Positions 10,079 to 19,938 are shown, numbered from the stretch's first letter. The stretch is 59,858 bases of DNA from an uncultured Saprospiraceae bacterium (GCA_937929945.1 CALFUK010000088.1:1-59858); one strand, 5' to 3'. Notes: a model not told the origin generated them from the letters alone. Numbers and translations are program-made.

Positions 10079-11242
10079 CTACTTTCTGACACCCATACCC
10101 AGTGGTGTATCGGGAGTATGCAGGGGCCTGCGTTGCTGTAGCTCGGGCATCGAGAAGGTCTGGAGGGCTGGGAGCACCAAGCGCGCAAAGTTTTCGCATT
10201 CTGCAGCGTGAGGATATCCAGAAAAGATGAATGATCTAATCCCCATGTCTCGATACCGCTCCAGCTTCTGGATGACCTGATCAGGATCTCCGACGATGGC
10301 AGCTCCACAGCCTGAGCGAGCTCTGCCGATACCCGTCCATAAGTGTGGCTCTACGAAGCCCTCCATATCAGCCAGCTCCCGCATAGATGCCTGTCTGGAG
10401 ACGCCGTAGGACTGTGCATCCAGAGCTCTCTCCCTGATCTCCGCACCCTTTTCGTCGTCTACATATTGCATCAGTCGCTGTGCTGCTACACGGGCCTCTG
10501 ACTCAGTCTCTCTGACGATGACGTGGACACGGAGTCCGTAGTCTATGGTGCGCCCATAGTGGGCAGCCTTCGCACTCATGTTCTGCATCAGACCTGTCAG
10601 GTTCTCTTCGGTCTCAGGCCACATGAGATAGACATCACAGTGCTCCGCGCATAGATCCACTGCAGGCGGGGAGTATCCCCCAAAATAAAGCAAGGGCCCA
10701 CCGCGCTGCTGATAGCTCTTGACGGGCTCTGTGGTATCCAGTTTGATCTGATAGAATTCTCCCTGATGATCGATGTAGTCCTGTGTCCAGCATTGCTTCA
10801 ATATCTGAATGACTTCTCTCGATCTATCGTAGCGCTGCTCCGAGCTAAGATTTGTTCCTGGCAGATTAGAAGAGATGATGTTGATGGTCAGTCGGCCCTC
10901 CAGGATGTGATCCAGAGTAGCTATAGCTCTGGCCAGCATGGGGGGATGCATCTCTCCACACCTGATCGCAGCTAGGAGATTGATCTGTGAGGTCAGGGGC
11001 GCTACAGCTGAGGCGAAGGTCATGGTGTCTTGACCTACTTGATAGGAGGAAGGGCACAGGATATTTCGGTAGCCCAGCCTGTCAGCTGTGCGGACTACCT
11101 TAGAACTGTTTTCCCAGTTACTCTTGTATGCAGGATCGTGAGCACCCAGATATTCGTCATCACCATTGCATAATGGGGCAAACCATGAGACCTCTGCTCC
11201 TGCAGCATCTCGAGACCTGACCTTGATGCCATCATCAGTCAT
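10079..11242 (-). CDS. LLM-class flavin monooxygenase, SsuD-like
   Basis: The 387-residue cytoplasmic protein belongs to the bacterial luciferase-like (LLM) family, with closest likeness to FMNH2-dependent alkanesulfonate monooxygenase. Visible signatures are a TIM-barrel start with [61 protein letters not shown], and the C-terminal [19 protein letters not shown] that resembles SsuD. The length fits. No SsuE reductase or SsuABC transporter is nearby. Instead a lipoprotein gene lies 38 bp upstream and an SSS symporter 42 bp downstream. The reaction is probably oxygenation of a sulfonate or similar organic compound; the exact substrate is unknown. Confidence 0.85.
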   Translation of the reverse strand: MTDDGIKVRSRDAAGAEVSWFAPLCNGDDEYLGAHDPAYKSNWENSSKVVRTADRLGYRNILCPSSYQVGQDTMTFASAVAPLTSQINLLAAIRCGEMHPPMLARAIATLDHILEGRLTINIISSNLPGTNLSSEQRYDRSREVIQILKQCWTQDYIDHQGEFYQIKLDTTEPVKSYQQRGGPLLYFGGYSPPAVDLCAEHCDVYLMWPETEENLTGLMQNMSAKAAHYGRTIDYGLRVHVIVRETESEARVAAQRLMQYVDDEKGAEIRERALDAQSYGVSRQASMRELADMEGFVEPHLWTGIGRARSGCGAAIVGDPDQVIQKLERYRDMGIRSFIFSGYPHAAECENFARLVLPALQTFSMPELQQRRPLHTPDTPLGMGVRK

Positions 11243-11280
11243 ATAATAGATTTAGGTTTTTATGGAGTGCTTCGTCCTTT

Positions 11281-12756
11281 TTATTCTTGGAATTCGTAGC
11301 AGCCTATGTCAGGTGTATTACCATCGCGCGCATTACCTTCTAAATCTAACAGGACAGTGGGAAGCGGACGGCCCTGATCGATCGCGACTGACATGGTATC
11401 CAGGTGATAGTCCTGTACATCTTGATCAATAAATAGCAGATCATCTCGAGTCACATTGATGCAATTCTCACAATCATCAAAGAAATTAGGATAAGCATCA
11501 GCCTCTAATAATTCATCTACTGAGACGATACAGTGATTAAAATTAAACCTGAACTCAAGGGCTTCTTCTCCATTGAATAAATCTTGTAATTCTATTTCGT
11601 CACCTGATGAGCCCATGATGATACAGTTCGTAAAGTTGGCATTGATTTTATTTGGGATTGCACCGAGGTCGCAGTCGTTATTGATACAGCTGAAATTATC
11701 TAAGTGGACGGCTGCGTTTTGACTGCCATAGTTAGCGAAAGTGCTGTGCAGGAAGGTGTAGTTACCCCCATATGTGAGCAGTGCACTGTAGGTATTATTA
11801 TCAGTCACGAGTAGGTTTTCGCCGATGATGGTAGAATGGATCCCGATCAGCCCAGGCCCTGCTGTATTCTGGATTTTAGAATCTTCAATCCTGAGGAATG
11901 CCGCAGAATCAACCCGTACGCCTACCAGCGAATTTTTGATGTGCGTATGCTTGATGCGATTACCTCGACTACCTGCCAAGAATCGGATACCTGACCACTG
12001 GCCAGAGACATCTGAGAATGCTGACTCTAAGCGATCGCCCTGGATCGTTACAGGTTGATCAAGCGTGCCGCGTGAATTGAGGCTGGAGTGCTCAGTGATG
12101 ACCACTAACCCGTCATTAAAAATCGCGTCATCATTTCTAGCAATTCCTCCATGGACATATATCTCGGCCCCCGGTGGAAAAACCACCTGACAGCTATCGA
12201 TAATCAGTATGCCGTATAATACATATGGCTTAGGATCATCAAAGCGTAAGCTATCACCTTGGCAGCTGATGCGGGTAAACTCTCCTCCACTTTCTCGATT
12301 CGGTATGTAGTTGGCGTTTTGCCCCCAGGCTTCTAGCGTCACTGATTGCTCATTGCCATTGGTGACAAAATTGACCTCTTCCGTGATTACGAAGGGGCTG
12401 ATAGAAAGCGGCATGTCTGGATCTACGGTCACCTCTACAAAAATCCATAAGCTATCATTCGGCAGAATCGTCAGCTCGCGGGCAGAATTCGTGGGTGTCC
12501 CATCTATGTTAAGTCTAAAATTTGCTGTTTCGTTACCTAATTCGATGGCAGAAATGACAATGGACTCGCTGTGAGGATTAATAGCCCGAAATGACCTGGT
12601 TGCAGATCCGATGGAAGTAAATACTGTATCAAAGGTGATGGTGTCAGATGAAAATACTAACTGAGCCGAGGAGTCGCTGATGATGGATTCATCACTGCAG
12701 GCATATTGCATCAATATCCCAAGGCTTAGTACTATAAATAGATAAAATCGAGTCAC
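11281..12756 (-). CDS. Lipoprotein with right-handed beta-helix fold
   Basis: The 491-residue protein starts with a lipoprotein-type signal peptide (Cys at residue 20). Residues about 30-140 look like an Ig-like domain (SFRAINPHSESIVISAIEL). A region of short beta turns follows (about 170-440) containing IKHTHIKNSLVGVRV, LRIEDSKIQN and NFTNCIIMGSS, the rhythm of a parallel beta-helix. It ends with a motif around DQGRPLPTVLLDLEGNARD and IGCYEF, as in choice-of-anchor Q proteins. It should be surface or periplasmic. Such folds often bind or cleave polysaccharides, but no catalytic residues can be assigned. It heads a possible operon with the SsuD-like and symporter genes. Confidence 0.78.
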   Translation of the reverse strand: MTRFYLFIVLSLGILMQYACSDESIISDSSAQLVFSSDTITFDTVFTSIGSATRSFRAINPHSESIVISAIELGNETANFRLNIDGTPTNSARELTILPNDSLWIFVEVTVDPDMPLSISPFVITEEVNFVTNGNEQSVTLEAWGQNANYIPNRESGGEFTRISCQGDSLRFDDPKPYVLYGILIIDSCQVVFPPGAEIYVHGGIARNDDAIFNDGLVVITEHSSLNSRGTLDQPVTIQGDRLESAFSDVSGQWSGIRFLAGSRGNRIKHTHIKNSLVGVRVDSAAFLRIEDSKIQNTAGPGLIGIHSTIIGENLLVTDNNTYSALLTYGGNYTFLHSTFANYGSQNAAVHLDNFSCINNDCDLGAIPNKINANFTNCIIMGSSGDEIELQDLFNGEEALEFRFNFNHCIVSVDELLEADAYPNFFDDCENCINVTRDDLLFIDQDVQDYHLDTMSVAIDQGRPLPTVLLDLEGNARDGNTPDIGCYEFQE

Positions 12757-13001
12757 CTGAATCTAACGGCTATATGCTGATAAAATGTGCAAAGATAAGC
12801 TTCTATTTATGAAGTCCATCAAATATTCTATCCTCGAGAATAGAGCCTCACAAGGGATAAGTAATCGCATTTGGTGAGAGAATCACGATCCAAGAAAGCT
12901 TTATCGTTAAATGTGGAATAATCAATGTGGCTGTCTTTCTTAATACACTTTATTGCGTGCATAATATTCTACCTTAGCGGTGCATTAAATCAACTGATTA
13001 A

Positions 13002-13697
13002 TTGAAGGGTCAAGTCATAGTAGATGTCATCATACCGGCATTTAACGAGGAGGGTTCTATAGCGAAGGTCATTCAAGATATACCTAAGTCAATCGTCAGA
13101 GACATCATCGTCTGTAACAATGGTAGTAGTGATGCGACAAAAGCGAATGCCTTAGAGCAAGGAGCAACGGTGGTAGATGAGGATAATCCAGGATATGGCA
13201 GCGCCTGCTTAAAGGGCATGGATCACATCAAAAGCAAGGACGAAAAGCCAGACATCGTAGTCTTTTTAGATGGAGACTACTCTGATTATCCAGAAGAAAT
13301 GACGAAACTAATCGCACCCATATCACAGGGAGAAGCAGATCTGGTGATTGGCTCCAGAGCGTTAGGCCAGCTGGAAGCGGGAGCGATGACACCGCAGCAA
13401 GTCTTCGGTAACTGGCTGGCGACAAATCTCATCAAACTGATTTATGATGTACGCTTCACTGACCTCGGACCATTCAGAGCCATCAGCTGGGATAAACTAT
13501 TGTTCCTTAATATGGTTGATAAAGATTATGGCTGGACTGTGGAAATGCAAGTCAAAGCAGCTAAACACGGCTTAAAGTCAATGGAAGTACCCGTCAACTA
13601 CAGAAAACGAATTGGCCACTCTAAAATCTCGGGTACCATCAAGGGCACCATCTTAGCTGGACACAAAATTCTTTGGACCATATTTAAATTGATATAA
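13002..13697 (+). CDS. Glycosyltransferase family 2, DPM-synthase-like
   Basis: The 231-residue GT-A enzyme resembles dolichol/polyprenol-phosphate sugar synthases. It has an N-terminal VIIPAFNEEGSI nucleotide-binding start, the DGD metal motif in FLDGDYSDYPEE, and a C-terminal basic segment (YRKRIGHSKISGTIKG) that normally sits by the membrane. No long C-terminal membrane helices are present. It would transfer a sugar from NDP-sugar to a lipid carrier. The only possible start is a TTG directly after an in-frame TAA. The next glycosyltransferase begins 5 bp after the stop codon, so these genes form an operon for a lipid-linked or exported glycan (inferred). Confidence 0.88.
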   Translation: MKGQVIVDVIIPAFNEEGSIAKVIQDIPKSIVRDIIVCNNGSSDATKANALEQGATVVDEDNPGYGSACLKGMDHIKSKDEKPDIVVFLDGDYSDYPEEMTKLIAPISQGEADLVIGSRALGQLEAGAMTPQQVFGNWLATNLIKLIYDVRFTDLGPFRAISWDKLLFLNMVDKDYGWTVEMQVKAAKHGLKSMEVPVNYRKRIGHSKISGTIKGTILAGHKILWTIFKLI

Positions 13698-13702
13698 GCT
13701 CA

Positions 13703-15187
13703 GTGCAGACCATACAAATCATATCATACATCGTACTCGCCCTTTATGTGCTCCCACTCTGCTACATTACGATATACTGCTTGCTCCAGTTCCAGCTATT
13801 AGTCAAATACAGGAGAAATAAAAAATTAGAGGTGGAGACACCGATTCTCAATGGCAAACGGCCGTTCGTGACCATCCAGCTACCGATATACAATGAACAA
13901 TACGTCGTCAATAGACTGATCGACAATATCACACAGCTAAATTACCCCAAAGAACGCTTCGAGATACACGTGTTAGACGACTCTACGGATGAGACGGTAG
14001 AGCTCGTGGCCGCTAAGGTCAGAGAATACGAGAAGAAAGGCTTTAACATCCAGCACATCAGAAGAACTGACAGGACTGGATATAAAGCTGGCGCACTCAA
14101 GGACGCCATGCAATATGCCAAGGGAGAATTCATCGCCATCTTCGATGCTGACTTCTTGCCAAAATCATCCTTTCTGATCGATACGATGGCTCACTTCCAG
14201 AATCCCGAGGTCGGCGTGGTGCAGACCCGCTGGGAGCATCTGAATCAGGACTATTCTATTCTCACAGAACTACAGGCATTTCAGCTGAATGTGCACTTCA
14301 CCATAGAGCAGAGAGGTCGCATGGCAGGTAACTATTTACTCCAATTCAACGGTACTGCCGGGGTATGGAGAAGAGACACCATCGACTCTGCAGGCGGATG
14401 GGAAGCCGACACACTGACAGAAGATCTAGACCTCTCCTATCGTGCTCAGCTCAAAGGTTGGGAGATCGTCTACCTAGAAGACATCGTATCACCTGCAGAA
14501 CTGCCAGTAGAAATCAATGGACTGAAATCTCAGCAATTCAGATGGATGAAAGGAGGAGCCGAGACAGCTAAAAAAATGCTGCCTACCATATGGAAGTCTA
14601 AGCTGGCGCTCAATCAGAAGATTCACGCCTCTGTGCACTTACTTGGCAGCTCGGTGTTTTTGTGTGTATTCTGTATTGGTGTCTTTAGTGTCCCATTAGC
14701 GTTTTTGATCGGTGGTATGGATATCAGCTTGAATTATTTCTGGGTATTCCTCATCAGCCTCTTAGCGATCATACAGGTGTACTATGTAGCTAATGTAGGT
14801 AAGGCCTGGCCAAAAGAGTCTCGCTTGAAAATGCTGATTAAATTTATTTTTCTCTTCCCGATATTCTTGTCCTTGTCTATGGGACTCTCTCTGCATAACT
14901 CCATCGCAGTGATCCAGGGACTGATCGGCAAGAAGTCTGCCTTCATCAGGACTCCGAAGTTCAATATCAAGAAAATCACTGATAAGCTGAGTACACAATC
15001 ATACATTCAAAAGAAAATATCTAAAACGACGATCCTCGAAGGTCTCCTTGCTGTGTATTTCATTTTAGGACTCGTCGGATCTATCTATGCAGAGAGTTAC
15101 TCCTTTGTCCTTTTTCATGCCCTATTAGCTTTAGGCTACAGCACCATTTTCATTCTCTCCATTAAGCATCTATCGATTAAATCTTAA
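13703..15187 (+). CDS. Membrane GT2, cellulose-synthase-like glycosyltransferase
   Basis: The 494-residue protein has a membrane helix at about residues 5-35, a cytoplasmic GT-A domain and several helices in the last 190 residues. Processive-type motifs are all present: DDSTD (92-96), DAD (148-150), TEDLDL (239-244) and QQFRW (277-281). This arrangement is that of cellulose/glucomannan synthase-like GT2 enzymes, which polymerise and export a beta-glycan or make glycolipids. No PilZ domain and no BcsB-like partner is present, so cellulose itself is not supported. The start is GTG, and neighbours lie 5 bp upstream and 10 bp downstream. Confidence 0.88.
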   Translation: MQTIQIISYIVLALYVLPLCYITIYCLLQFQLLVKYRRNKKLEVETPILNGKRPFVTIQLPIYNEQYVVNRLIDNITQLNYPKERFEIHVLDDSTDETVELVAAKVREYEKKGFNIQHIRRTDRTGYKAGALKDAMQYAKGEFIAIFDADFLPKSSFLIDTMAHFQNPEVGVVQTRWEHLNQDYSILTELQAFQLNVHFTIEQRGRMAGNYLLQFNGTAGVWRRDTIDSAGGWEADTLTEDLDLSYRAQLKGWEIVYLEDIVSPAELPVEINGLKSQQFRWMKGGAETAKKMLPTIWKSKLALNQKIHASVHLLGSSVFLCVFCIGVFSVPLAFLIGGMDISLNYFWVFLISLLAIIQVYYVANVGKAWPKESRLKMLIKFIFLFPIFLSLSMGLSLHNSIAVIQGLIGKKSAFIRTPKFNIKKITDKLSTQSYIQKKISKTTILEGLLAVYFILGLVGSIYAESYSFVLFHALLALGYSTIFILSIKHLSIKS

Positions 15188-15197
15188 TTTAGGGGTC

Positions 15198-16505
15198 ATG
15201 CCATTTGCATCCTCTACCGGACGTATTCTCAGCCAGCTGGTCGCTGTAGTCAGTCTTATAGCCAGTATCAGCTACGTCGGGTTTATTCCAGCTCAGGGAG
15301 ATTTCGTACAGATCTTCATACCATATTGCATTGCTTTTGCAGCATACGCCTATCTACTTAAGCGCCTTAATCATCTCTGGGCAATCATGCTTGTAGCCAT
15401 CTGCATTAGGCTAAGCCTGGTTTTCTCTTTTCCTAATTTGTCGGATGACATCTATCGATTTGCTTGGGATGGGCGGCTGTCTCATCAGGGGATAAATCCC
15501 TATATACATCTGCCTTCTGAACTGATCGACACTGACATGAGTGGCCCGCTGGATCAGCACATCTACGACCAGATGAACTCCAGAGACTACTATACTGTCT
15601 ATCCTCCCGTGAGCCAGCTCGTCTTCATAGCCTCCACGTGGGGACCTAGCAGCGATATGCAGTCCATCTCCATGCTCATGAAGGCCATCCTATTGCTCTC
15701 CGAATGCGCCTGTCTATTCGTCCTGATCGCTTTGCTGAAGCACTACGCCATAGAGACCAAAAGGCTATCTATCTATGCGCTTAACCCCTTGGTAATCGTA
15801 GAGGTGATGGGCAATGTCCATTTCGAAGGCATGATGATCATGTTCTTTTTATTGGGCTGGCTGCTTATTGTTCGACGCCAGATTGTACTCGCAGCCATAC
15901 CTTTAGCTCTATCGGTAGCGACTAAGCTATTCCCCCTGATGTTATTCCCCTTTATCATCAGCTACATCGGTATCCGCAGAGCCTTCATGCTGTTCACGAC
16001 CATGGGCTTACTGTTAGTAGCTATATTCTACCCAATCATCAAGCACATCGGCTTCTTTTGGCAGAGCGTAGACCTCTATTTCCAAAAATTCGAATTTAAT
16101 GCCAGCATCTACTATGCTTTGAGGTGGCTGGGTATACAGCTGACTGGCTACAATCAGATCGCCAAGATAGGCCCTCTACTAGCACTCATCACCTTTAGTT
16201 CGATTATGTATTTATGGTATCGCTATGCTCGTGATCGGAAAGACCATATAGCGAAGTACTGGCTGCTATCCTTCAGTCTGTATCTGATCCTTGCGACGAC
16301 AGTCCATCCTTGGTATCTACTATTTCCGATAGCACTCTGTGCGTTTACCAGATTTCGTTATCCGCTGGTGTGGTCAGGGCTCATTCTAATGAGTTACATC
16401 AGCTATGCCTATGATCCATTTCAGGAGAACCTGTGGATGGTTTCCTTTGAATATCTGATGGTCTTCTTCGTGATCGCTGTAGAATTCTTAGATAAAAAAA
16501 AATAA
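15198..16505 (+). CDS. GT-C type polyprenyl-linked glycosyltransferase
   Basis: The 435-residue protein is almost entirely membrane helices (about 10-12). The first large loop carries FPNLSDDIYRFAWDGRL, whose acidic residues match the catalytic loop of GT-C mannosyltransferases (GT87/DUF2029 type). YALNPLVIVEVMGNVHFEG and STKLFPLMLFPF-like stretches are also typical. Such enzymes use a polyprenyl-phosphate sugar donor, which the DPM-synthase-like enzyme encoded two genes upstream could supply. It is the last gene of the three-gene glycosyltransferase operon. Donor sugar and acceptor are not determinable from sequence alone. Confidence 0.8.
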   Translation: MPFASSTGRILSQLVAVVSLIASISYVGFIPAQGDFVQIFIPYCIAFAAYAYLLKRLNHLWAIMLVAICIRLSLVFSFPNLSDDIYRFAWDGRLSHQGINPYIHLPSELIDTDMSGPLDQHIYDQMNSRDYYTVYPPVSQLVFIASTWGPSSDMQSISMLMKAILLLSECACLFVLIALLKHYAIETKRLSIYALNPLVIVEVMGNVHFEGMMIMFFLLGWLLIVRRQIVLAAIPLALSVATKLFPLMLFPFIISYIGIRRAFMLFTTMGLLLVAIFYPIIKHIGFFWQSVDLYFQKFEFNASIYYALRWLGIQLTGYNQIAKIGPLLALITFSSIMYLWYRYARDRKDHIAKYWLLSFSLYLILATTVHPWYLLFPIALCAFTRFRYPLVWSGLILMSYISYAYDPFQENLWMVSFEYLMVFFVIAVEFLDKKK

Positions 16506-16577
16506 CCCGTAGGCACGTTGCATGCAACGTGCCTACGGGTTATGCAACGTGCCTACGGGTTATGCATGCAACGTGCC
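16504..16577. repeat. 38-bp perfect palindrome with repeated right arm
   Basis: Positions 16504-16541 are a perfect inverted repeat; each 19-base arm is AACCCGTAGGCACGTTGCA or its complement. The right arm then repeats directly at about 16542-16561 and again in truncated form at 16562-16577. The first two bases overlap the stop codon of the glycosyltransferase gene. It resembles REP- or MITE-like palindromes with an ACGTTGCATGCAACGT core. No RAYT transposase is in the window. Confidence 0.9.
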
Positions 16578-16591
16578 AACATATACCCAAT

Positions 16592-16630
16592 AAAAAACCT
16601 CCATTGAAATCATTCAACGGAGGCTTTTTT
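16592..16630 (-). terminator. Bidirectional terminator between glycosyltransferase and gld operons
   Basis: An 11-bp stem (CCTCC...GGAGG outer part) has six A bases on one side and six T bases on the other, so it can end transcription both ways. The single mismatch on the plus strand becomes a G-U pair on the minus strand, which suggests it was selected mainly for the gldN side, whose stop codon is 19 bp away. Confidence 0.75.
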
Positions 16631-16648
16631 ATTATAGATTCAGGAGAA

Positions 16649-17503
16649 TTAATACTCCCAGAGGTCATGCTCAAAATTAAAGAGCTCTGCCTTTATTTTT
16701 TCTGATTCTAATAGGGCATCTAAGCCATCGTCATAGATATTCTTAAGTGGTGCATCAAGCGCATTAGATGCTTTGTAGATGTAACTACTGAAGAATCTTG
16801 ATTCGAATAGATCGTACCATGACATCGGAGCCATGTTATTGAATTCGTTGAAGACTTGGTGCTTTGCGAATGTCTCACGAGCCTCTGGATAGTAGATCCA
16901 GAACAGTGCTTGTGTGTACTTAAATGTATTGGTCTCAGGGTCAAAGACATCTTGGATCGGGGCTATTCCGAGGATTCTGACCTTCATCATAGACGCTTCC
17001 TCATCAAAATACCAGATCTCTTTGATTCTAAAGCGATTGATGCTTGTGAAATCAAGATCATTCTTAACAATTTTCACCTCTTCTTCATAGGTCTCGTCAT
17101 TAAAGGCGACTATGGTATCCTGAGATGCGATGATATTAGCCAAATCATCAGGTAAGATTTCTTCTTTGAAATCATCCTCCAGAAAAGCTTTAGCATCTCC
17201 TCTTTCTATCATATCTGTCAAAATCTGAAACAAAGGCATTTCAGGGTATTGGAATGCGAGATTCATCTTCTCGCGTACATCTACGATTCTCCAAATTTTA
17301 CGAGTCCACGCGACATCAGCTTCTCTGACATGCTCCCATGGCAATACACCATTATCCACCATGAGCGTACGCTCTACGACATCATCAATGTAGTAATCGT
17401 CCAATGGCTCACTTGATTCAGTGATCAGTTCTGTCTGAGCCTGAACGCAATATGACATGATGAAGCAACAAGCTACAGCACTTATTTTGAGTAAATCTTT
17501 CAT
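16649..17503 (-). CDS. gldN: Type IX secretion system protein GldN
   Basis: GldN is a periplasmic part of the type IX secretion system, forming an outer-membrane-associated ring with GldK. The protein has a signal peptide ending near an AQA site, then a soluble domain with LMVDNGVLPWEHVREADVAWTRKIWR-type sequence (split here: LPWEHV, AWTRKIWR) and a later FWIYYPEARETFA, both typical of GldN. I place the start at the ATG at 17503 (284 residues), because the longer frame begins with a TTG in front of an otherwise normal signal peptide. It is the last gene of the K-L-M-N order, 25 bp after gldM, and is followed by a terminator. Confidence 0.93.
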   Translation of the reverse strand: MKDLLKISAVACCFIMSYCVQAQTELITESSEPLDDYYIDDVVERTLMVDNGVLPWEHVREADVAWTRKIWRIVDVREKMNLAFQYPEMPLFQILTDMIERGDAKAFLEDDFKEEILPDDLANIIASQDTIVAFNDETYEEEVKIVKNDLDFTSINRFRIKEIWYFDEEASMMKVRILGIAPIQDVFDPETNTFKYTQALFWIYYPEARETFAKHQVFNEFNNMAPMSWYDLFESRFFSSYIYKASNALDAPLKNIYDDGLDALLESEKIKAELFNFEHDLWEY

Positions 17504-17528
17504 AGTCAAAAATGAATTTTGCAATATT

Positions 17529-19115
17529 CTATTTAATGGTAATACCGATGGTACCTAAATCTCTGGCGGCTACATCACCAGGACAGCTACATTTGATATT
17601 TTCAAAAAAGTATCTGTCACCGGGCTTGGCTCTGTCTCTGAGGGATATCGTCTTTGAAGTATATTTTCCTCCTACATTAGTCTCTATGAGTGCATCTTGT
17701 CTCTTAGCCACGTATACAAATCTAAATCCTTTTATGCTGCATTTCGCATCAAAGTCAAAATTATCCAGTGCTGCTCTAAGACTGCTGTAGGCCTTAAATT
17801 CACCATTACCCATCACACTCTTCTTACTCTTACCAAGCATCGGGACTGGATCTGGTATTCGTTTCACTCTGAAGAGCTTAGAATCCTTCAGCCCTGGAGC
17901 TGAGACATCTATCTTTGCGAATTGGCCCTTAGGCGTCGGAGACGTCACTCTTACGACGTATCCATCACCTGATTTGTTAATGGTAGCTCCACCGGATCCG
18001 CTAGCAGATACCTTCACCTGATTACTCGGTACACCCGCTGCTGATACTTCGATTGGATTATCCACACCGATATAGAATACATTCATCTTACTGGCAGAGA
18101 CTGAGACTGAGCGCTCACCGACTTCATATTCGAATTCTTTGGTGACTCTCTTCGTCTCATCAGTGGCAGGATTATAGATGGATGCGGTAGCCGTGTAGGT
18201 TTTCTTACCCGTAGTGTTAGCTGTCTGGGTGAAAGAGGCTATACCCTCACTATTCACGGGGAGTGCTTTACCATTCACGCTGATGGAGATTTTCGTCTCT
18301 GAGTCAGCTCCTGCGAAAGCACCTAAGAATAGGTCAGTGGTATACTTTTCACCTTTGATGATGTATGACTTTGACGGAGCTGATACTACAGCATACTTGT
18401 CCAGGACAACTTCCGTCGTCGTACCCACCTTACCTGCCAGATAATTTAAGAATGCTGACTGAGTGCTCTTGACATCATTTTGAAATTTTCTCAGAATCGG
18501 CACAGTAGCCTGAACAGGCATCTGCTTAAAGTTAAATTCTGACCAATTCTTCACACTCTTTTTTGCTTTCCACGTCTCATCATCGACGATAGAGGGTATC
18601 TCCTTCGAGAAGGTCGCTCTGTCACCTTCATCTGCCAGCTCGATCATCTTCTGCCTGAACTCAGCTAACTTAGCTTTGAGTTCTTCTCCTTTACCACTGT
18701 AGACTAAGCTTCTGGTAGTCACATCTTTATTCTTCTCACCCTTCATCTTTCTGACGCCACCACTCGTCGTGATGTAGTCACCCTCACCGACAGAGCCATC
18801 CGCGTCACCGGCAGCATCAATTAATTCATCGATCATGGTCTGAATCTCTGAGTTCATTTGAGACGCCAGATCTTTTGATGGTGAGATGAGCTCCGCGTAT
18901 TTAGCTAGTGAAGCTTTCTTCTTCGCACCAGTCTTAATGATTTCAGGTAGAGGTGCATTAGATTCGTCGATTGCCTTATTGGACTTTACCAGTCCGTTAT
19001 CTACGATCTTGAAGGCATTAAAGATTTCAGCAGATACATTAAGTGCCAGGAGTGCTGTCAATACCAAGTACATGATATTAATCATCAACTGCCGGGGCTC
19101 CTTAGGAATAGACAT
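17529..19115 (-). CDS. gldM: Type IX secretion system motor protein GldM
   Basis: GldM and GldL form the proton-driven inner-membrane motor that powers type IX secretion and gliding. The 528-residue protein has a short cytoplasmic start with SIPKEPRQLMINIMYLVLTA, one membrane helix at about residues 11-31, and a long periplasmic part. The latter has a helical domain (to about residue 230) followed by Ig-like beta domains (RVTKEFEYEVGERSVSVSA), matching the D1-D4 layout known for GldM/PorM. It sits between gldL (36 bp) and gldN (25 bp). The length is normal for the family. Confidence 0.95.
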   Translation of the reverse strand: MSIPKEPRQLMINIMYLVLTALLALNVSAEIFNAFKIVDNGLVKSNKAIDESNAPLPEIIKTGAKKKASLAKYAELISPSKDLASQMNSEIQTMIDELIDAAGDADGSVGEGDYITTSGGVRKMKGEKNKDVTTRSLVYSGKGEELKAKLAEFRQKMIELADEGDRATFSKEIPSIVDDETWKAKKSVKNWSEFNFKQMPVQATVPILRKFQNDVKSTQSAFLNYLAGKVGTTTEVVLDKYAVVSAPSKSYIIKGEKYTTDLFLGAFAGADSETKISISVNGKALPVNSEGIASFTQTANTTGKKTYTATASIYNPATDETKRVTKEFEYEVGERSVSVSASKMNVFYIGVDNPIEVSAAGVPSNQVKVSASGSGGATINKSGDGYVVRVTSPTPKGQFAKIDVSAPGLKDSKLFRVKRIPDPVPMLGKSKKSVMGNGEFKAYSSLRAALDNFDFDAKCSIKGFRFVYVAKRQDALIETNVGGKYTSKTISLRDRAKPGDRYFFENIKCSCPGDVAARDLGTIGITIK

Positions 19116-19151
19116 ATAATTTATTTTTTGCTTTTAGGTAAATGATAACTG

Positions 19152-19760
19152 CTACTTAGCTTGGAATGCATTCAATACATTACCATACACGCCATTAAGC
19201 GAAGTCAGATTTCTATTCAGTGATGCCATCTGCTCCTTATACATTTTCGTATCATCTACTGTTGCCTCTAAGTCAGCCATCGCCATATTGAGCTTAGAGT
19301 AGAAATTATTCATTGTCTTGATTTGCTCAGATGTCTGTGAGAAGTCGACTTCTTGCAGAGACTTCAGTGAGCCAAGGCTGTTGGACATGGATCTGAGTTC
19401 ATCCAGCATCCCGCCTAATTGGCCTTCTACGATTTCACCATTGAGCGGCTTGACACTGACAGCCTGTACCGCGTTAGCTGGTCCAGCTGAGAGCGGATTG
19501 ATCTGTGCTCCGTATTTATCTATGCCGGGATACAGTTTCTCCCAGTAGTAATCCTTATCAGGTCCGATCAGACCCAGCATCAAGAAGATTAATGCCTCTG
19601 TGATCAGTCCGATGGTCAAGAAATCTATCTTAGTACCGCCGAGGACAGGCATCTCCCATGATTGTAATTTGTAAAGTGCTCCCAGCATGACAAGCGCTGC
19701 TCCGACACCAATAATCAAGTTCTTTAAGTATTTAAATCCTTTTGATTTTAGAAAACTCAT
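19152..19760 (-). CDS. gldL: Type IX secretion system motor protein GldL
   Basis: GldL is the pentameric cytoplasmic-membrane partner of GldM. In 202 residues two membrane helices (about 15-31 and 46-64) are joined by a short loop, and the second helix contains Glu55 in GLITEALIF. This probably corresponds to the conserved glutamate needed for proton use in characterised GldL (inferred by position). The C-terminal cytoplasmic tail is helical and predicted to be coiled. It is 36 bp upstream of gldM; the 178-bp gap to gldK is longer and could hold a second promoter. Confidence 0.94.
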   Translation of the reverse strand: MSFLKSKGFKYLKNLIIGVGAALVMLGALYKLQSWEMPVLGGTKIDFLTIGLITEALIFLMLGLIGPDKDYYWEKLYPGIDKYGAQINPLSAGPANAVQAVSVKPLNGEIVEGQLGGMLDELRSMSNSLGSLKSLQEVDFSQTSEQIKTMNNFYSKLNMAMADLEATVDDTKMYKEQMASLNRNLTSLNGVYGNVLNAFQAK

Positions 19761-19938
19761 TATGTATTATTTATAGACTTTGAAAGTAATGATTGACAAA
19801 CGTGCTCCAAATCAATTCTATTATTCACATTAGAATTTTACTTCGCAGCATGATAAGATAGTGTCATGAAATATTCAGCATGTAGACGCAATCCTTCCTG
19901 CCTTAAAGCCACTGAGGGATCTGCTCTTGGTAATGGAT

